Shown here piece after piece: positions 22,866-34,847 of a stretch of 64,000 bases of DNA. Every line of letters begins with the position of its first letter. Position 1 is the first letter of the stretch. The DNA lies in contig NC_083395.1 of NCBI RefSeq assembly GCF_030864355.1, positions 992,001 through 1,056,000 on the forward strand, read 5' to 3'. The position numbers and the translations under genes were made by a program. Below the pieces are notes generated by a model. It had not been told where the DNA came from, searched no databases, and worked only from the letters and a program-made list of their open reading frames with translations. Source of the stretch: Cutaneotrichosporon cavernicola (taxonomy: Eukaryota > Basidiomycota > Tremellomycetes > Trichosporonales > Trichosporonaceae).

Positions 22866-25710
22866 CTAGAAGAGGAAGAGACGCTTGGTGAGCGGAAGCG
22901 TATCGGCCGGCGGCACGTCCATGAGCTCGCCGTCCGCGCGCACCTCGTACGTCTCGGGGTCGACCTCCATGCGCGGGATGTAGTCGTTCCACTTCATGTC
23001 GTGTTTGCTGATATTGCGGCAGTTACGCACTGCCTCGGGCCGCTTCCGGAGCCCGTATCCCTTGATAGTGCCATTGTCGATCGACGCCTTGGACACGAAC
23101 ACGACGCTGTTGAACCCCGCCGCGTCAGGCTCGGAACCGTACATCGACCGCCCGATTATCGGCTGAACAGTCGGGATGGAGGCGTTGGCGTCGCCGACGT
23201 GCGCATACGCAATAATACCGCCCTTGATCGTCATGTCGGGACGCGCACCAAAGTACGGCGGGTCCCAGACCACGAGGTCGGCCAACATGCCTGGCATGAC
23301 CTGGCCCACAATGTGCGAGACGCCGTGCGTGATTGCCGGGTTGATCGTGTACTTGGCAATGTAGCGTTTTACGCGCGTGTTGTCACGCCCCTCCTCGTCG
23401 CCCTCGAGCGGACCGCGATGGTCGCGCATCTTGCTCGCTGTACGCCAAGTGCGCGCCACCACCTCGCCAATACGTCCCATAGCCATGCCGTCCGAACTCA
23501 TCATCGAGATCGCTCCGAGGTCGTGCAGCACGTCCTCGGCGGCCACTGTCTCCGCGCGGATGCGCGAGTCGGCGAACGCAATGTCCTCGGGAATCGACCG
23601 GTCCAGGTGGTGGCATACCATGAGCATGTCGAGGTGCTCGTCGAGTGTGTTCTTGCAGTATGGCATGGTCGGGTTGGTGGATGACGGGAGGACGTTGGGA
23701 TGCTCGCATACAACGATGATGTCAGGCGCATGACCACCACCGGCGCCCTCAGTGTGGTACGTGTGGATGGTGCGGCCCTTGAACGCGTCAACAGTGCTCT
23801 CGACGTAGCCAGCCTCGTTGAGCGTGTCGGTATGAATGGTAATCTGGATGTCGTACTCGTCAGACACGTTGAGACTGCGGTCGATGACCTCGGGCGTCGC
23901 TCCCCAGTCCTCGTGCACCTTGAGCGCCATGGCACCCGCCTCAATGATGTCACGCAGACTCGCCTCGCCCGAGTCGGCGCCCTTACCCGAGAATCCAAAG
24001 TTGAGCGGCAAACCGTCCGTCGCGAGCATCATCGCCTCCATGTACCACTTGCTGGGGGTGACTGTCGTTGCGTTGGTGCTGGCGGAGGGACCCGTTCCGC
24101 CACCAATGACTGATGTAAGACCAGACGAGAGCGCCTCCTCCACGATCTGTGGACAGATATAGTGCACGTGCGTGTCGAGGCCACCAGCGGTGACAATCTT
24201 GCCCTCGCCAGCAATGACTTCGGTGTGAGCGCCGACGATCATGAGGGGGTCAACACCGTCCTGGATGTCTGGGTTGCCCGCCTTGCCGATGCCATGGATG
24301 CGCCCGTCCTTGATGCCAATGTCTGCCTTGTAGATACCGCTCCAGTCAATGATGACCGCGTTGGAGATGACCGCGTCCAGTACCTCTGCACCAGACTTAT
24401 TTGACGCCTGTCCCATGCCGTCGCGGATGACCTTGCCTCCGCCAAACTTGCACTCGTCGCCATACACCGTGTAGTCCTTCTCGATCTCGATCCACAGGCT
24501 CGTGTCGCCAAGGCGCATGCGGTCGCCAGTTGTTGGTCCGAAAATGGACGCGTACTGAAGTCAGTTTTTCAGTGGTGCCTCGTAACTGACGACTTCGCGA
24601 TCGACCTCGGGTGAGGGCGCCTCTTCCACTATCTCCTGCTTCTTGTGCGCAAAGTCGAGCTCACGCACACGCTCGCGCACAAGCGTGTGCCTATTCCGCT
24701 CGTCCAGCGGCCCTGGGCAAATCCCATGCCCACCCCAAATATTTTTCTTCCCGCCAATCTCGACGAGCGGCACAGTCTTGCGCTCGCCCGGTTCGAAGCG
24801 CACGGCCATGCCGGCCACAATGTCGAGGTGCTTTCCGTACGAGAGTTCGCGGTCAAACAGAAGTGCAGCGTTCGCCTCGAGGAAGTGGTAGTGCGACCCG
24901 ACCTGGATCGGCCGGTCACCGAGGTTCTTGACCTCGACGAGGATGCGTTTGCGGCCAGGAGTGAGGCTGATCTTCTCCTTGAGGCACACAACTGCACCTG
25001 GGAGGTCTTCCTTGGCGAGGTGCTCGCGGATGGGGAATTTGTCTTCGTTTGGGATGGGGAAGAAGCTACCGTAAAGTGCAAGCTCGAGGTCAACGCTGTC
25101 GGCGCAAACTGGGTCATGGATGGTGACGAGAAAAGTGCTGGAGTCAGGGCGTTCTTAGGACTAGCGAGGAGGGAGCTGACGCGAGCAAGCTTGGGCAGGA
25201 TGTGAGAGAAGAGTCCAAGCCTCCAAGGAAGGATCGCACGGAGCGAGATGCTCCTCCATCCAGGCTCGCATCACACACCCACACGTGCCCCATCTCTCCT
25301 CCTCCCAACCGACTCGATTCGACAATGCCCACACTTACCCGTCCTGTTGTCAGCTCATACACCGGTGACAGCTTACAGGGAAGGTCGCCTCTATCTGTAC
25401 AGTATGGATCTCTTCAGGCACGCCGTCTGCCGTCAGCCACGACCCGAAGGCACGTACCCATCACATGCCGGCGTCCGAGCATCTTCTTGCCGAGGTCCAT
25501 AAGCTGCGCGACGCTGTATGTGCCATCGCGTGCGAGCTCGTGGAGCTGGAAGCTGAGAAGGCCGACCGCCTCACCACGGTTGAGGGCCAGGCCGCGCGCG
25601 AGACGTCGCTGCGCCAGCTGACCGACAGTCGCAATGAGGAGCTTGTCCTGAAGTTAGCCCGGTGTCATCGAGGAAGATAACCCCACCTGCTCGCGGGGAA
25701 GGAGGTGCAT
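22866..25710 (-). CDS. URE1: Urease (single-chain, nickel-dependent)
   Basis: Hydrolyses urea to ammonia and carbamate in the cytosol. Exons 25710-25687, 25647-25458, 25426-25377, 25343-25339, 25137-24591 and 24554-22866 sum to 2505 nt (834 aa), the normal length for a fungal fused gamma-beta-alpha urease. The start MHLLPRE is canonical. Nickel-site blocks: [18 protein letters not shown] (Lys to be carbamylated), [23 protein letters not shown]; the flap catalytic His is in MVCHHLD. The last metal-ligand block reads SSDGMAMGR where the usual text is SSDSQAMGR; the Asp ligand is kept. A 5 nt exon supplies DG of TFPDGTF. The intron before [11 protein letters not shown] uses a GTCAGT donor. Activity needs nickel-insertion accessory proteins, not in this window. 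Confidence 0.95.
25339..25343 (-). other. 5 nt microexon (GACGG) of URE1
   Basis: Flanked by a 33 nt intron (25376-25344, GTAAGC...CTGACAACAG) and a 201 nt intron (25338-25138, GTAAGT...CTGACTCCAG). It joins TTCCCT to CACTTTTC to give F-P-D-G-T-F, the conserved urease text. Omitting it shifts the frame. Confidence 0.85.
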
Positions 25711-26112
25711 TTGTTAGTAGTATGGTGAGAATGAGGAGGGTGGAGACGAGGGTGGAGAAGAGGGGAATGTAATTTGACAGCGCCGTTCATTAGGTGTGGT
25801 GCTCTGAATAGTACTACCGAAGGGTTCCAGGGATAGCCTAGGCTTGGAGTCTTTAGAGCCTTCTTTCGTCAGCTGCCACGAGCGCCACGAGAGTTTGAGG
25901 GTTAGTGTTAGTGGGCAGAGATAAGAAACTTCCAACTAACCCTTACGACGTCATCCAGAATTTCCATACAGTACCCTTGTTTGGACCGGACATCGTCCAC
26001 ACTCCTTCTCTGTCAGTTGAATCCGAGACATGACATGACAAGACAAGCAACACTACAGATGCAGCACTAAAACTCCCCGCCACACGCACCACGCGAGAAC
26101 GACGATCAAGAG
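25711..26112. promoter_or_regulatory. Intergenic, URE1 promoter side
   Basis: Holds the urease 5' flank and the 3' flank of the GH5 gene. No strong element recognised. Confidence 0.4.
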
Positions 26113-28859
26113 TCAGGCTATCGTGCACCCAATGTACGACAGCATGCTCCACTCCTCCTCTGTCCGCGCATTGTGAGCGAGTACACCGCGTGCGCGGCGG
26201 ATCTCAATCGTGTAGGTGGTCTGGCGCGCCGGAATCGGGTACGTCCAGGTCAAGAACTGGCCGGCGAATCTGTACTCGCCAGCCGTCGTGCGTACTTCGA
26301 TTCCGAGTTTTAGCGGAGCCTTAACCTTGAGGGCCTTCGGGTCGTCTACGTCGCTATCCAGGAGGTTGGATGAGGAGTTGACGCATGAGCTCAGCTCGGA
26401 GCCATCCTCCCCGCCAGGGACCCACTCCAGCTCTCGCGCATAGTGCACGAAAGGTAGGTAGATGATCGTGCCGTCTCCGCCGTCCTCTGGCCCCACGGTC
26501 ACGGATAGGCGGAACAAACTCGTGTAGATGTCAAAGTCGATGCGGCTCGGCGCGCCGACGGTCGCCACGGGGTATGGCCGACAGACAGCCCCGATAGCAC
26601 GCGTGCCGTCCATCAGCAGTTCGGGCGTGATCTCTCTGCTGTCGTCGATACCTTTCGGGGTCACAAGGCTGGGGCGCAACGTCGCCGTGGACGCCGTGGA
26701 CGTCGTGGATAAGAGCGTAGCCGCACTCTCGGCAAGAGAGCGTTCCGTCTTGTAGCTCGCGCCCTTGCAGTCGTCAGGTGACCAGATGCTCAGGTCCTCG
26801 CCGTTCCACCCGTCGCCCCACTGGTGGGAGTTGGTCGGCGTGTAGTTCCACAGCGTGTAATTGAGCGAGTTGGGTCCGTCGTGGCCATTCATCGATGCGT
26901 CCCAACTCTTCGTCTGCGCCGTGTAGTCACCCTTACCTTTGCCGCCGTTGACGTAACCGTACGCCGCACGCCCGTCCTGGTCGTACGGGCACCCAATCTC
27001 GCCCATCATCGTAGGGTACCTGCCGATACTCTTCTTCGTGTCCTCCTTCAACACGCCCAGCTGCTCCTGGATGACATTACGGATTGCGGCTTCGCCAACC
27101 CGCAGTCCTTGCACGATCGACCAGTACTTGCCGCGCAGGATACCCAGCGCGTCCGCGTTGAACCAGTTCCAGTGCTTGGTCATGAGCGTGAGTCCGTCGT
27201 AGAAGTGGGGTGTGCTGCAGGCGCGGCCCGACAGGAAACTTTCGGGTAGCGGCGGGAGCGGCTTGAACACCGACGTGTTCATAAAGTGCACCGCATCAGG
27301 GTGGTGTGTGCGCACGCTCGACGCGTACGACATCCAGTGTTGCCGCCAGAAGTCGTACACAAACTCGACCTCGTGCGACGGGTTAGTCGGTAGCGTGTGG
27401 AAGTAAGCCGGCTTGAGCAGGGTCTTCGTTGTCGGGTCCCAGACGCCGTGCTGTGCCCAGACTGGTGTCAGCGCTAACGATCATGGCATGCAGTTATTCC
27501 CATACAGAGAGCGTCAATGGCAGACATGCTCGCGACGATAGAGTTGCTGCTGCCCATCCTCACAACACAACTTAGCCGGCTGCAAAACTCACTGCACATG
27601 CCAATCTCCCACTCGCTCCCGCGCTTCCAACCCCACCGGCCAGCGCCACGCTTGGCGTCGTCCGCGGGCGAGATCCACAGCCTCGTTCCCTTGGGGTCAA
27701 GCGAGACTGTGCCGGTCTTACTCGGTCCCATCGACGTGAACTTGTAGTTGTCGACGGTGAGCGACTCGCCCATGGCCAACCGCATGCTCTCAAACGGCGT
27801 CGGCACAGGCCCAAGGCGCACCGGCTGGTCCTTGGGCACCTGGCTGACGTCTCTAACCCCAATAAGACCCTCGGCAGGCTCGTTGATCGAGTCCCAACCA
27901 AGCACACAGGACTCGAGGAGCTCGCCGTTACCCGCAGCCGCCACGACCTTGATGAGCTCGCCGACAGCGTCGATAAAGTGGTCCTGTAGGAAGTCCTGGA
28001 CGTTCTTCCCGTCGATGGTGCACTTGGGCGCAAACTCCTTGCCGGCGAAGAAGAGAGTCCACACCGTGTGTCCGAACGCGCGGTAGTAGTTCGACGACCA
28101 GATCATGGCCGGCATCGAGCCCGGATCGGGCGCCTCCTTGCTGGGGTAGTCGCACTGCACGAGCGCCGAGTAAGTCGGCACAATGTTTTGTGGGTCCACA
28201 CCACACGCGTAGATCGTCCATAATGGCGCGCCAGAGCCGCCAGAGAACCGCGACCACTGTCATCAGTTGATATAAAGGTTCATAAACTCACGACGTCCTG
28301 GTGCGGGTCCATATTGACGCGGAACCCCCACTCCTTGCACTTATACAGCACCTTGACCACATAGTCCATGTACTCGTAATCGTACTTGCCCCTGTTGTCA
28401 GCTACCAAGTGGGGGAGGTTGAGGAAGGTGAGGAAGGCGGTAGCGAAACGGTAACGCGCCAAGCCTGGCCAAGTCGTATGTCACTCACGGCCCTGCGTGC
28501 TCCAGCGACTCCCAAGTGAACACGAAGCGAAGCATGTTGTAACCCCATGCCCTCAAGCGGGCGAGGTGGATCTGGGCGTCAGCGTCATTCATCGTAGGAC
28601 GTACATCTGCACTCCCATCTTCGACGTTGAGTCCCATCGCGCCCACCCAAGAAGTGTCGCCTCTCTCCGCGTCCTCCCAGAACCCTTCCTGGCTCTGGCT
28701 CGGCTGGCCTGGTGGTGCCTTGGCGGATGCGGTGAAGTTGATGCCTCGAAGGAGCACGCTGCGCCCCTGCGTATCCTGGAAATGAATGTCCGACGCGTGC
28801 AGGTAATCCGGGGGTACCGGCTTGCCCGTGACGGGAGAGACGGAGGGGACTTTGGGCAT
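26113..28859 (-). CDS. GH5 glycolipid beta-glucosidase (EGCrP / sterylglucosidase type)
   Basis: The family, known in Cryptococcus as EGCrP1 (glucosylceramide) and EGCrP2/Sgl1 (ergosteryl glucoside), removes glucose from membrane glycolipids inside the cell. Visible: [18 protein letters not shown] at the N terminus, [37 protein letters not shown], then [11 protein letters not shown] with the acid/base Glu (NEP) and [13 protein letters not shown] with the nucleophile Glu. A beta-sandwich-like C-terminal part with [11 protein letters not shown] follows. Several short introns split the first third. I chose ATG 28859 ([14 protein letters not shown]) since upstream in-frame text looks non-coding; no signal peptide is seen, in agreement with cytosolic family members. 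Which of the two paralogue types it is cannot be decided here. Divergent from RIM13 (293 bp between starts). Confidence 0.85.
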
Positions 28860-29152
28860 AGCGGGGTCGGTGAGGAGGATACAGGCGAGTACAGGTGGCA
28901 AAAATATGGGGATACAGATGCGAATACGATCAAGAGCAGTGAGATGAGGATAGGATGAGAGAGAGATTGAGAGATGGTCACCTATGGGCACATCTGGGCG
29001 TAGATGGCCGTCGGGGAGTGGCGTTAGAGCGTCGCCCGTTTCTAATCATGGCATGGCACGACAGAGACGTCGGCAATTCTCCGACACTTATCCGAAAGTA
29101 CCCAAGACCGATTGCCCAATGTTGACACTTTGACGCTGTCGACACACCCGGC

Positions 29153-31903
29153 ATGGCCTACAACACCTTCCATGAGGGCCTCAAGATTGCGACGGTGAGC
29201 CATCTCCTTGTCTCACTGATGGAAGAACATTGGGAACCGAGCAATCGCGGCCGAGGCGAGTCTCGCGAACTTGAGCCCAATCGCCTCGCCCCTCCCCACG
29301 CTCCACAAGGCTTTCAGCCTATACATCCAGGCCGCCGAGGCGTACTCGCACCTTCTCCAGAGCTCGCTCGTTCCTGCATCCGAACGGGTGGGAATTCAGC
29401 GCAAATGGCGCCTGGTGCTTGAGCGGGCCGAGAAAGTCAAGCGGCGCATCGAGGAGCTGGGAGGACGGGTCGGCGCGGCCAGTGTCGACGAAGCCGCCGA
29501 GGAGGCCGCCGTCGTCCGTCGCGGCGCCAGGGTTAATGGGTTTACAGCCGAATGCTGGCGTACCCCTGCATACTTTGAGTATACCGGCCCAGTGTTCATT
29601 GACACGCGTCAGCCCGACCTCGCTTTAGAGCAGCTTGCACTTTCGCCCGAATGGGCGGCCCTCCCCGACACGATGTGGGACGCTCCACGAGGCATGTGGG
29701 AGGTCTGCCAGGGTCCCGGAGCCGACTGTTCCGTCACCGCGGGGCTGGGCGCGTGCATCGCGCACAATGCGCGGTGGGGTACAAAGGTACATCCTGAGGT
29801 ATGCCAAGCTGATAACAGCTGTGCGAGTCGGCACTGTATCCGCAGGCTGTGTGCGGGCGGCCAAGACGCTCGGAGAACGCGAAACACGTCGTCAGGTTAC
29901 TCCTTAACGGGGCTTGGCGGAGCGTCGTCGTTGACGCACTTCTCCCTCGCTCAACGACTACACATCGCCCACTGCACATTACGGCGCGGCAGGGCGAGGA
30001 TCATCTCGGGCCGGCGTGGATCCCCGTGGCCGTCAAGGGATACTTTAAGGCTCTCGGTGGCTATTCCATTCCCGGGAGCGATCCCGCGCCGGACGTGTAT
30101 GCGTTCACCGGGTGGATCCCCGAGCGGCTGATTCTGTCGTCGGGGTTCCAGAGAGAGAAGGAGTGGAACCGTCTCTACAAGGCTTGGAGGCGGGGGAGCG
30201 TGATCGTCACGCTTGGGAGTGGGCACGATGCGCCGCCGGGAATGGTGCCACTGCACGCGTACGGCGTGACGGGTGTGGAGGAGGTGGATGGAGAGCGCGT
30301 GTTGCGCATCTTCGATCCCGGGTCGTGCCGAGGTCCTCAGAGTATCGACACGCTCGCTACTGAGCTGCAGCAGGTCCGGGTCGACGAGGAGGGCGAAAAA
30401 TCGACACGACGTGAGGTTTTCATGGGATGCGCTGATCCAGTCGCGTACTCGTTCACGATGAGCTGGGACGAGGTGTGCTCCAAGTTCCACACACTCAACC
30501 TCAACTCGGACCCCGCGCTGCTACCCGTCACGGCTGAGCGGCACTGGTTCGTCGTCACTTGGTCGGGCTAACCACAGGTCGTGGCCGAAGCCTGAAGGCG
30601 ACGCCGATGAGTCTCTGTCCCTCCGTGAGTCTCGCTTTCAGCTGACACCTGATCGGTTTAGCTGACATCAGGTGCAAGCCCTCGGTATCGCCTCACCGCA
30701 ACGCCCTCGCAGCCTGACGCCGAGGTATGGCTCCTCCTCTCGCAGCACCGCAACTCGAAAGATGTGCCGCTGGATGACATTGCGCTACATGTCTTCCGCG
30801 ACCACCGATCGCGTGTGGGGGCCGACCTCAGCCGTCTAGCCTCGCCCACCCATGAGCAGGAGGTGGGACTAGCGCCCAACTCTGAAGCTGACACCAGAAC
30901 CCCTACACGAACGCGCTGCACACTCTCGTGCGCTACCCTCTCCGCGAGGGTCAGAATGTTTTCTCAGCCCTGCCGTCGCGCGACCGCGGCCTCCTCCAGA
31001 CGGGCTTCACGCTGCGCGCCTTCGCCAGTCCAGGCACGCAGCTTCAGCTCTCGCGCGTCGGCCTGACCATGCCCTACACCGAGGAGGTGAGAGGCGCGCT
31101 GACCAAGCGCACCGCCGGCGGACACCCCGGTTACCCCAGCCACAGCAAGAATCCGCAATACAAGCTCGTGCTGGAGCGCAAGGGTACACTACGACTTGAG
31201 CTCAAGGGAGCAGCCGAGCTCGCGTGGAACGTCAAGCTCCTGTGGGGCGGGGAGCGGGTGTTCGAGCTGAGCGCTGAGGCCATCGTTGCCGCCTCGGGCC
31301 CGTACAGCTACGGCATGGCGTACTGCGGGGTCGACGATGTTGAGGGTGAGTCTCCTCAAGAAGTAGCTGACATCAGCGGGGACATATACGGTGCTTGTGT
31401 CGAGTTATGAGCGCGACGAAGGCGCGTACTCGCTCACGGTCGAGGCGAGCGCGCCCGTTAGCCTGGTACCGATCCCACAGGAGGGAGCTGGAATGTACTC
31501 GCGCTCAATCGTCGGCAAGTGGTGAGTTGCATCAGAGGGGCGAGCTGACGGCAGGGACGAGCGTACGGCCGGCGGCCGACCCAGCGGGAACGGGTATGAC
31601 CGCAACCCCCACATCGAAGTAACCCTCAGCGCGCCGGGCACCCTGCTCGCGCGCCTGACGCTTCCCAACCCCGCGCCAGTGCCGGTCAACCTGACCGTGT
31701 TCCGGCGCGGCACGGGAACGCTCGGCGAGCAAGTCGCCACGTCGGGGCCGTACGTCGAGCGCGTGAGTGGCGTGTCGACCGGCCGGGTTCGCCTCACGCC
31801 GGGCATCTATGTCCTCGTGCCGAGTACGTATAATGCCGTGTTGGATGATTGGGCGGTCGACGTGTGGGCCGACACGCAATTTGGCGTCGAGGTGGTGCGA
31901 TAA
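29153..31903 (+). CDS. RIM13: Calpain-like cysteine protease of the Rim101/PacC pH pathway
   Basis: PalB/Rim13 cleaves the Rim101/PacC zinc-finger factor at ESCRT-decorated membranes in alkaline signalling. Seven introns (29195-29225, 29799-29845, 30547-30577, 30625-30671, 30863-30897, 31346-31376, 31522-31554), four of them 31 or 33 nt, leave 831 aa. An N-terminal helical MIT-like region (FHEGLKIATNIGNRAIAAEA) comes first. The catalytic Cys is in GADCSVTAGLGA and the His in VPLHAYGVTGVEE. The third position, normally Asn in a NPW-like context, reads RIFDPGSC, with Asp. Two C2-like domains follow, including PDAEVWLLLSQHR and WDERTAGG. The third intron has a GTTCGT donor, so that junction is less certain. 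Confidence 0.85.
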
Positions 31904-32939
31904 CAAGTTGTGGTTCAGTATGAGTTGGATGGATTGTTCATGTGAAGAGGACTGTGGGGGGATCGCATGGGTGTTGTCGTGATCGGTTTATGTGTGTTGT
32001 GTGTCGTTGTAGCCCCGGATCCGTTGTGGATCTGGCGATCGGTGAGGAGCAGATACAGCCTCGTCGATGTGGTTGTGGTCAGCTTGTCCATGCACCAGCT
32101 GGGCAACAGGCGATATCGGCCCATGTCGAGAAAAACCAACGTGGTAACTGTTGGAGCTCGTAGTGCAGAGAAAGTGATTCCAATATGTGAGATTGGGGTG
32201 GAGGTATCCATATCGATAAGAGTAGCATCGGCGACTCCGGTCGGCCGTCACCACCCCGTCCCTCATTCTTCGACTCGAGAGCGACGGACGGCCGCATTTT
32301 CACCGACGGCTACTACTTGCTATCTTGCCAGGCTGCCAGTGTGGCCTTGGTGGAGAGACGCAGGTTGGCCACGCCGAGAGGTATCGGCGATGCGCGTGTA
32401 TGGTGTTATCGCGTCTGCTTGTGTCGCTTACCTGGATGCTAGGCGCGTGGTGGCATGGCCATGGCGGGTGTAGGATTCGGCGCGTGGCGGGTGGTAGGTG
32501 AGGCCTGCCGGCCGGCTCTTACAACTGGCGGTAGAGCGGCAGCGGCAGGCTCGACTCTGGGCTCAGGAGCCAGACACCAAGGAATGCCCTTATTCCCTCC
32601 ACCTGGTTGAGCTGGTCCTGGCGCTTGTTCGTACCCAGCCGCCCATCTTACCCCAGGGTGAGGTGACATGTACGGTGACGCAGTACAGTTGGTTGACCCA
32701 TCGCCACCACACGCCAGCCCACCATAGCCTCAGAGTCCGTCGTAGCCGCTAGCTAAGCGCCCATTGTTTCAATCATCATCCCCGCAACACCAACATGTGA
32801 CCCCGTAGCGCTTGCTCCAGCCTTAGCACACGCTCCAGGCTCCCACTCTTTACCTCTGCGGAACTCGTGCTGGGGATACATAAGCAAATACCAGAGATCT
32901 CTTCTTCCCATCATACCCCCATTCTCTAACACATCCAAA
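31904..32939. other. 1 kb intergenic, RIM13 3' side and PUT2 promoter
   Basis: No coding exon accepted. The last 80 bp before the PUT2 ATG are C/T-rich. Confidence 0.4.
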
Positions 32940-34847
32940 ATGGCTCAGCTCGCTTCGTTCAAGGTTCCCGTTATCAACAACGAGCCTATGGTGAGTAACC
33001 AGTTCCAATTCAGACCATGTTCCATCATTGTTAGGTGTGTGGGAACGAGACCAAGGTTGCGGTGGGGGCTGGACGTCAAGACAACACTTGGGCCAGCTCC
33101 ATTCCATGACATGTTCTTTCTCAGCTTCTAGTTCTCATTGTGCCAATACCCCACGGGGGATTGAATACGGCCCCACACATAAACAAGCATCTCATGAAAC
33201 ACAGCTGACCATATCAGCGCTCGTACGCCCCCGGCTCGGCCGACCGCAAGGGTCTCGAGGCTGCGCTCCAGCGCGTTGCTGCCGCGGCACCTTACGACGT
33301 CCCTGCCATTGTCAACGGCAAGGAGATCCGCTCGGGTGACAAGCAGGGCCAGCCCATGCCCCACGACCACGCCAAGAACCTCTCCGTCTACCACGCCGCC
33401 ACCGCCGAGACGGTTACCAAGGCCATTGACGGCGCTCTTGCCGTCAAGCCAGAGTGGGAGGACATGCCGTGGGCCGACCGCGCTGCCATCTTCCTCAAGG
33501 CCGCCGACCTCATCGCCGGCAAGTACCGCTTCGACATCATGGCCGCGACCATGCTCGGTCAGGGCAAGAACGCCTGGCAGGCCGAGATCGACTCGGCTGC
33601 TGAGCTCGTCGACTTCCTCCGCTTCTCGGTCAAGTTTGTTGAGGAGCTTTACACCCAGCAGCCCTCGCGCAACTCGGACGGTGTCTGGAACCGCACCGAG
33701 TTCCGTCCCCTTGAGGGCTTTGTCCTCGCCGTGACTCCCTTCAACTTTACTGCTATTGGCGGTAACCTCGTCGTTGCCCCCGCCATTGTCGGTAACGTTG
33801 TTGTCTGGAAGCCCGCCCCGGCCGCCAACTACTCGAGCTACCTCCTTTACAAGATCCTCGTCGAGGCTGGTCTCCCCGACGGTGTGATCCAGTTCGTTCC
33901 CGGCTCGCCTCCCGACATTGTCAAGCAGTGCATCGACCACAAGGAGTTTGCTGGTCTCCACTTCACTGGCTCGACCCACGTCTTCCGCAAGCTCTGGAAG
34001 GACATTGCCAACAACATTGACCTCTACCGCAGCTACCCCCGCATCGTCGGTGAGACTGGCGGTAAGAACTTCCACGTCTACCACCCCTCGTCCGACATCA
34101 AGCCCGGTGTCATCCAGGCCATCCGTGCTGCGTTCGAGTACTCTGGCCAGAAGTGCTCGGCTCTCTCGCGCTGCTACGTTCCCCGCTCGCTTTGGGAGGG
34201 TGGCTTCCAGGAGGAGCTCATCAAGCAGGCTGGCTCGATCACCATCGGCCCCTGCACCGAGTTCCAGCACTTTACTGGCCCCGTCATCGGCCGCCCAGCG
34301 TTCGACCGCATCACCGGCATCATTGAGAAGGCCAAGCAGGAGGGCGCCGAGGTCATTGTCGGTGGTACTGCCGACGACTCGAAGGGCTTCTTCGTCCAGC
34401 CCACGGTCATTGTCACCAAGGACCCCAAGAGCATCACCATGACCCAGGAGATCTTCGGCCCCGTCATGACCGTCTACGTCTTCGAGGACTCTGAGTGGGA
34501 CCAGACCCTCGAGCTCATCGACACCACCACCGAGTACGGCCTCACTGGCGCCCTCTTCGGCCGTGACCGCCTCGCCGTCACCAAGGCTGCTGGCAAGCTC
34601 CGCAACGCCGCCGGCAACTTCTACATCAACAACAAGTCGACTGGTGCCGTCGTTGGACAGCAGCGTGAGTGCTCCGGAGAGAGATATGAACCATTACTGA
34701 CTGGCAGCATTCGGAGGAGCTCGTGCTTCGGGCACCAACGACAAGTCGGGCTCGATTTCCATCTTCTACCGGTTTGTTTCGGCCCGTTCGATCATGGAGA
34801 GCTTTGTCGACCCCACCGAGTTCTCGTACCCCTCCAACCTTGTTTAA
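32940..34847 (+). CDS. PUT2: Delta-1-pyrroline-5-carboxylate dehydrogenase (mitochondrial)
   Basis: Oxidises P5C/glutamate semialdehyde to glutamate with NAD+, the second step of proline use. Introns 32991-33217 (227 nt) and 34665-34707 leave 545 aa, usual for the family. Visible: VTPFNFTAIGGN, GNVVVWKPAP, IVGETGGKN with the general-base Glu, SGQKCSALSR with the catalytic Cys, TQEIFGPV, and FGGARASGTNDKSG near the C terminus. The first exon is only 51 nt (MAQLASFKVPV...), so the targeting signal, if any, is weak by eye. Codon use is strongly biased to C-ending codons, suggesting high expression. The long first intron may carry regulatory sequence. Confidence 0.95.

Noticed and set aside
28860..28991. 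Upstream in-frame extension of the GH5 protein with a hydrophobic stretch ([10 protein letters not shown])
   Set aside because: It would add a membrane anchor, but cytosolic family members lack it and the text before MPKVPS looks like leader DNA. N-terminal data could overturn this.
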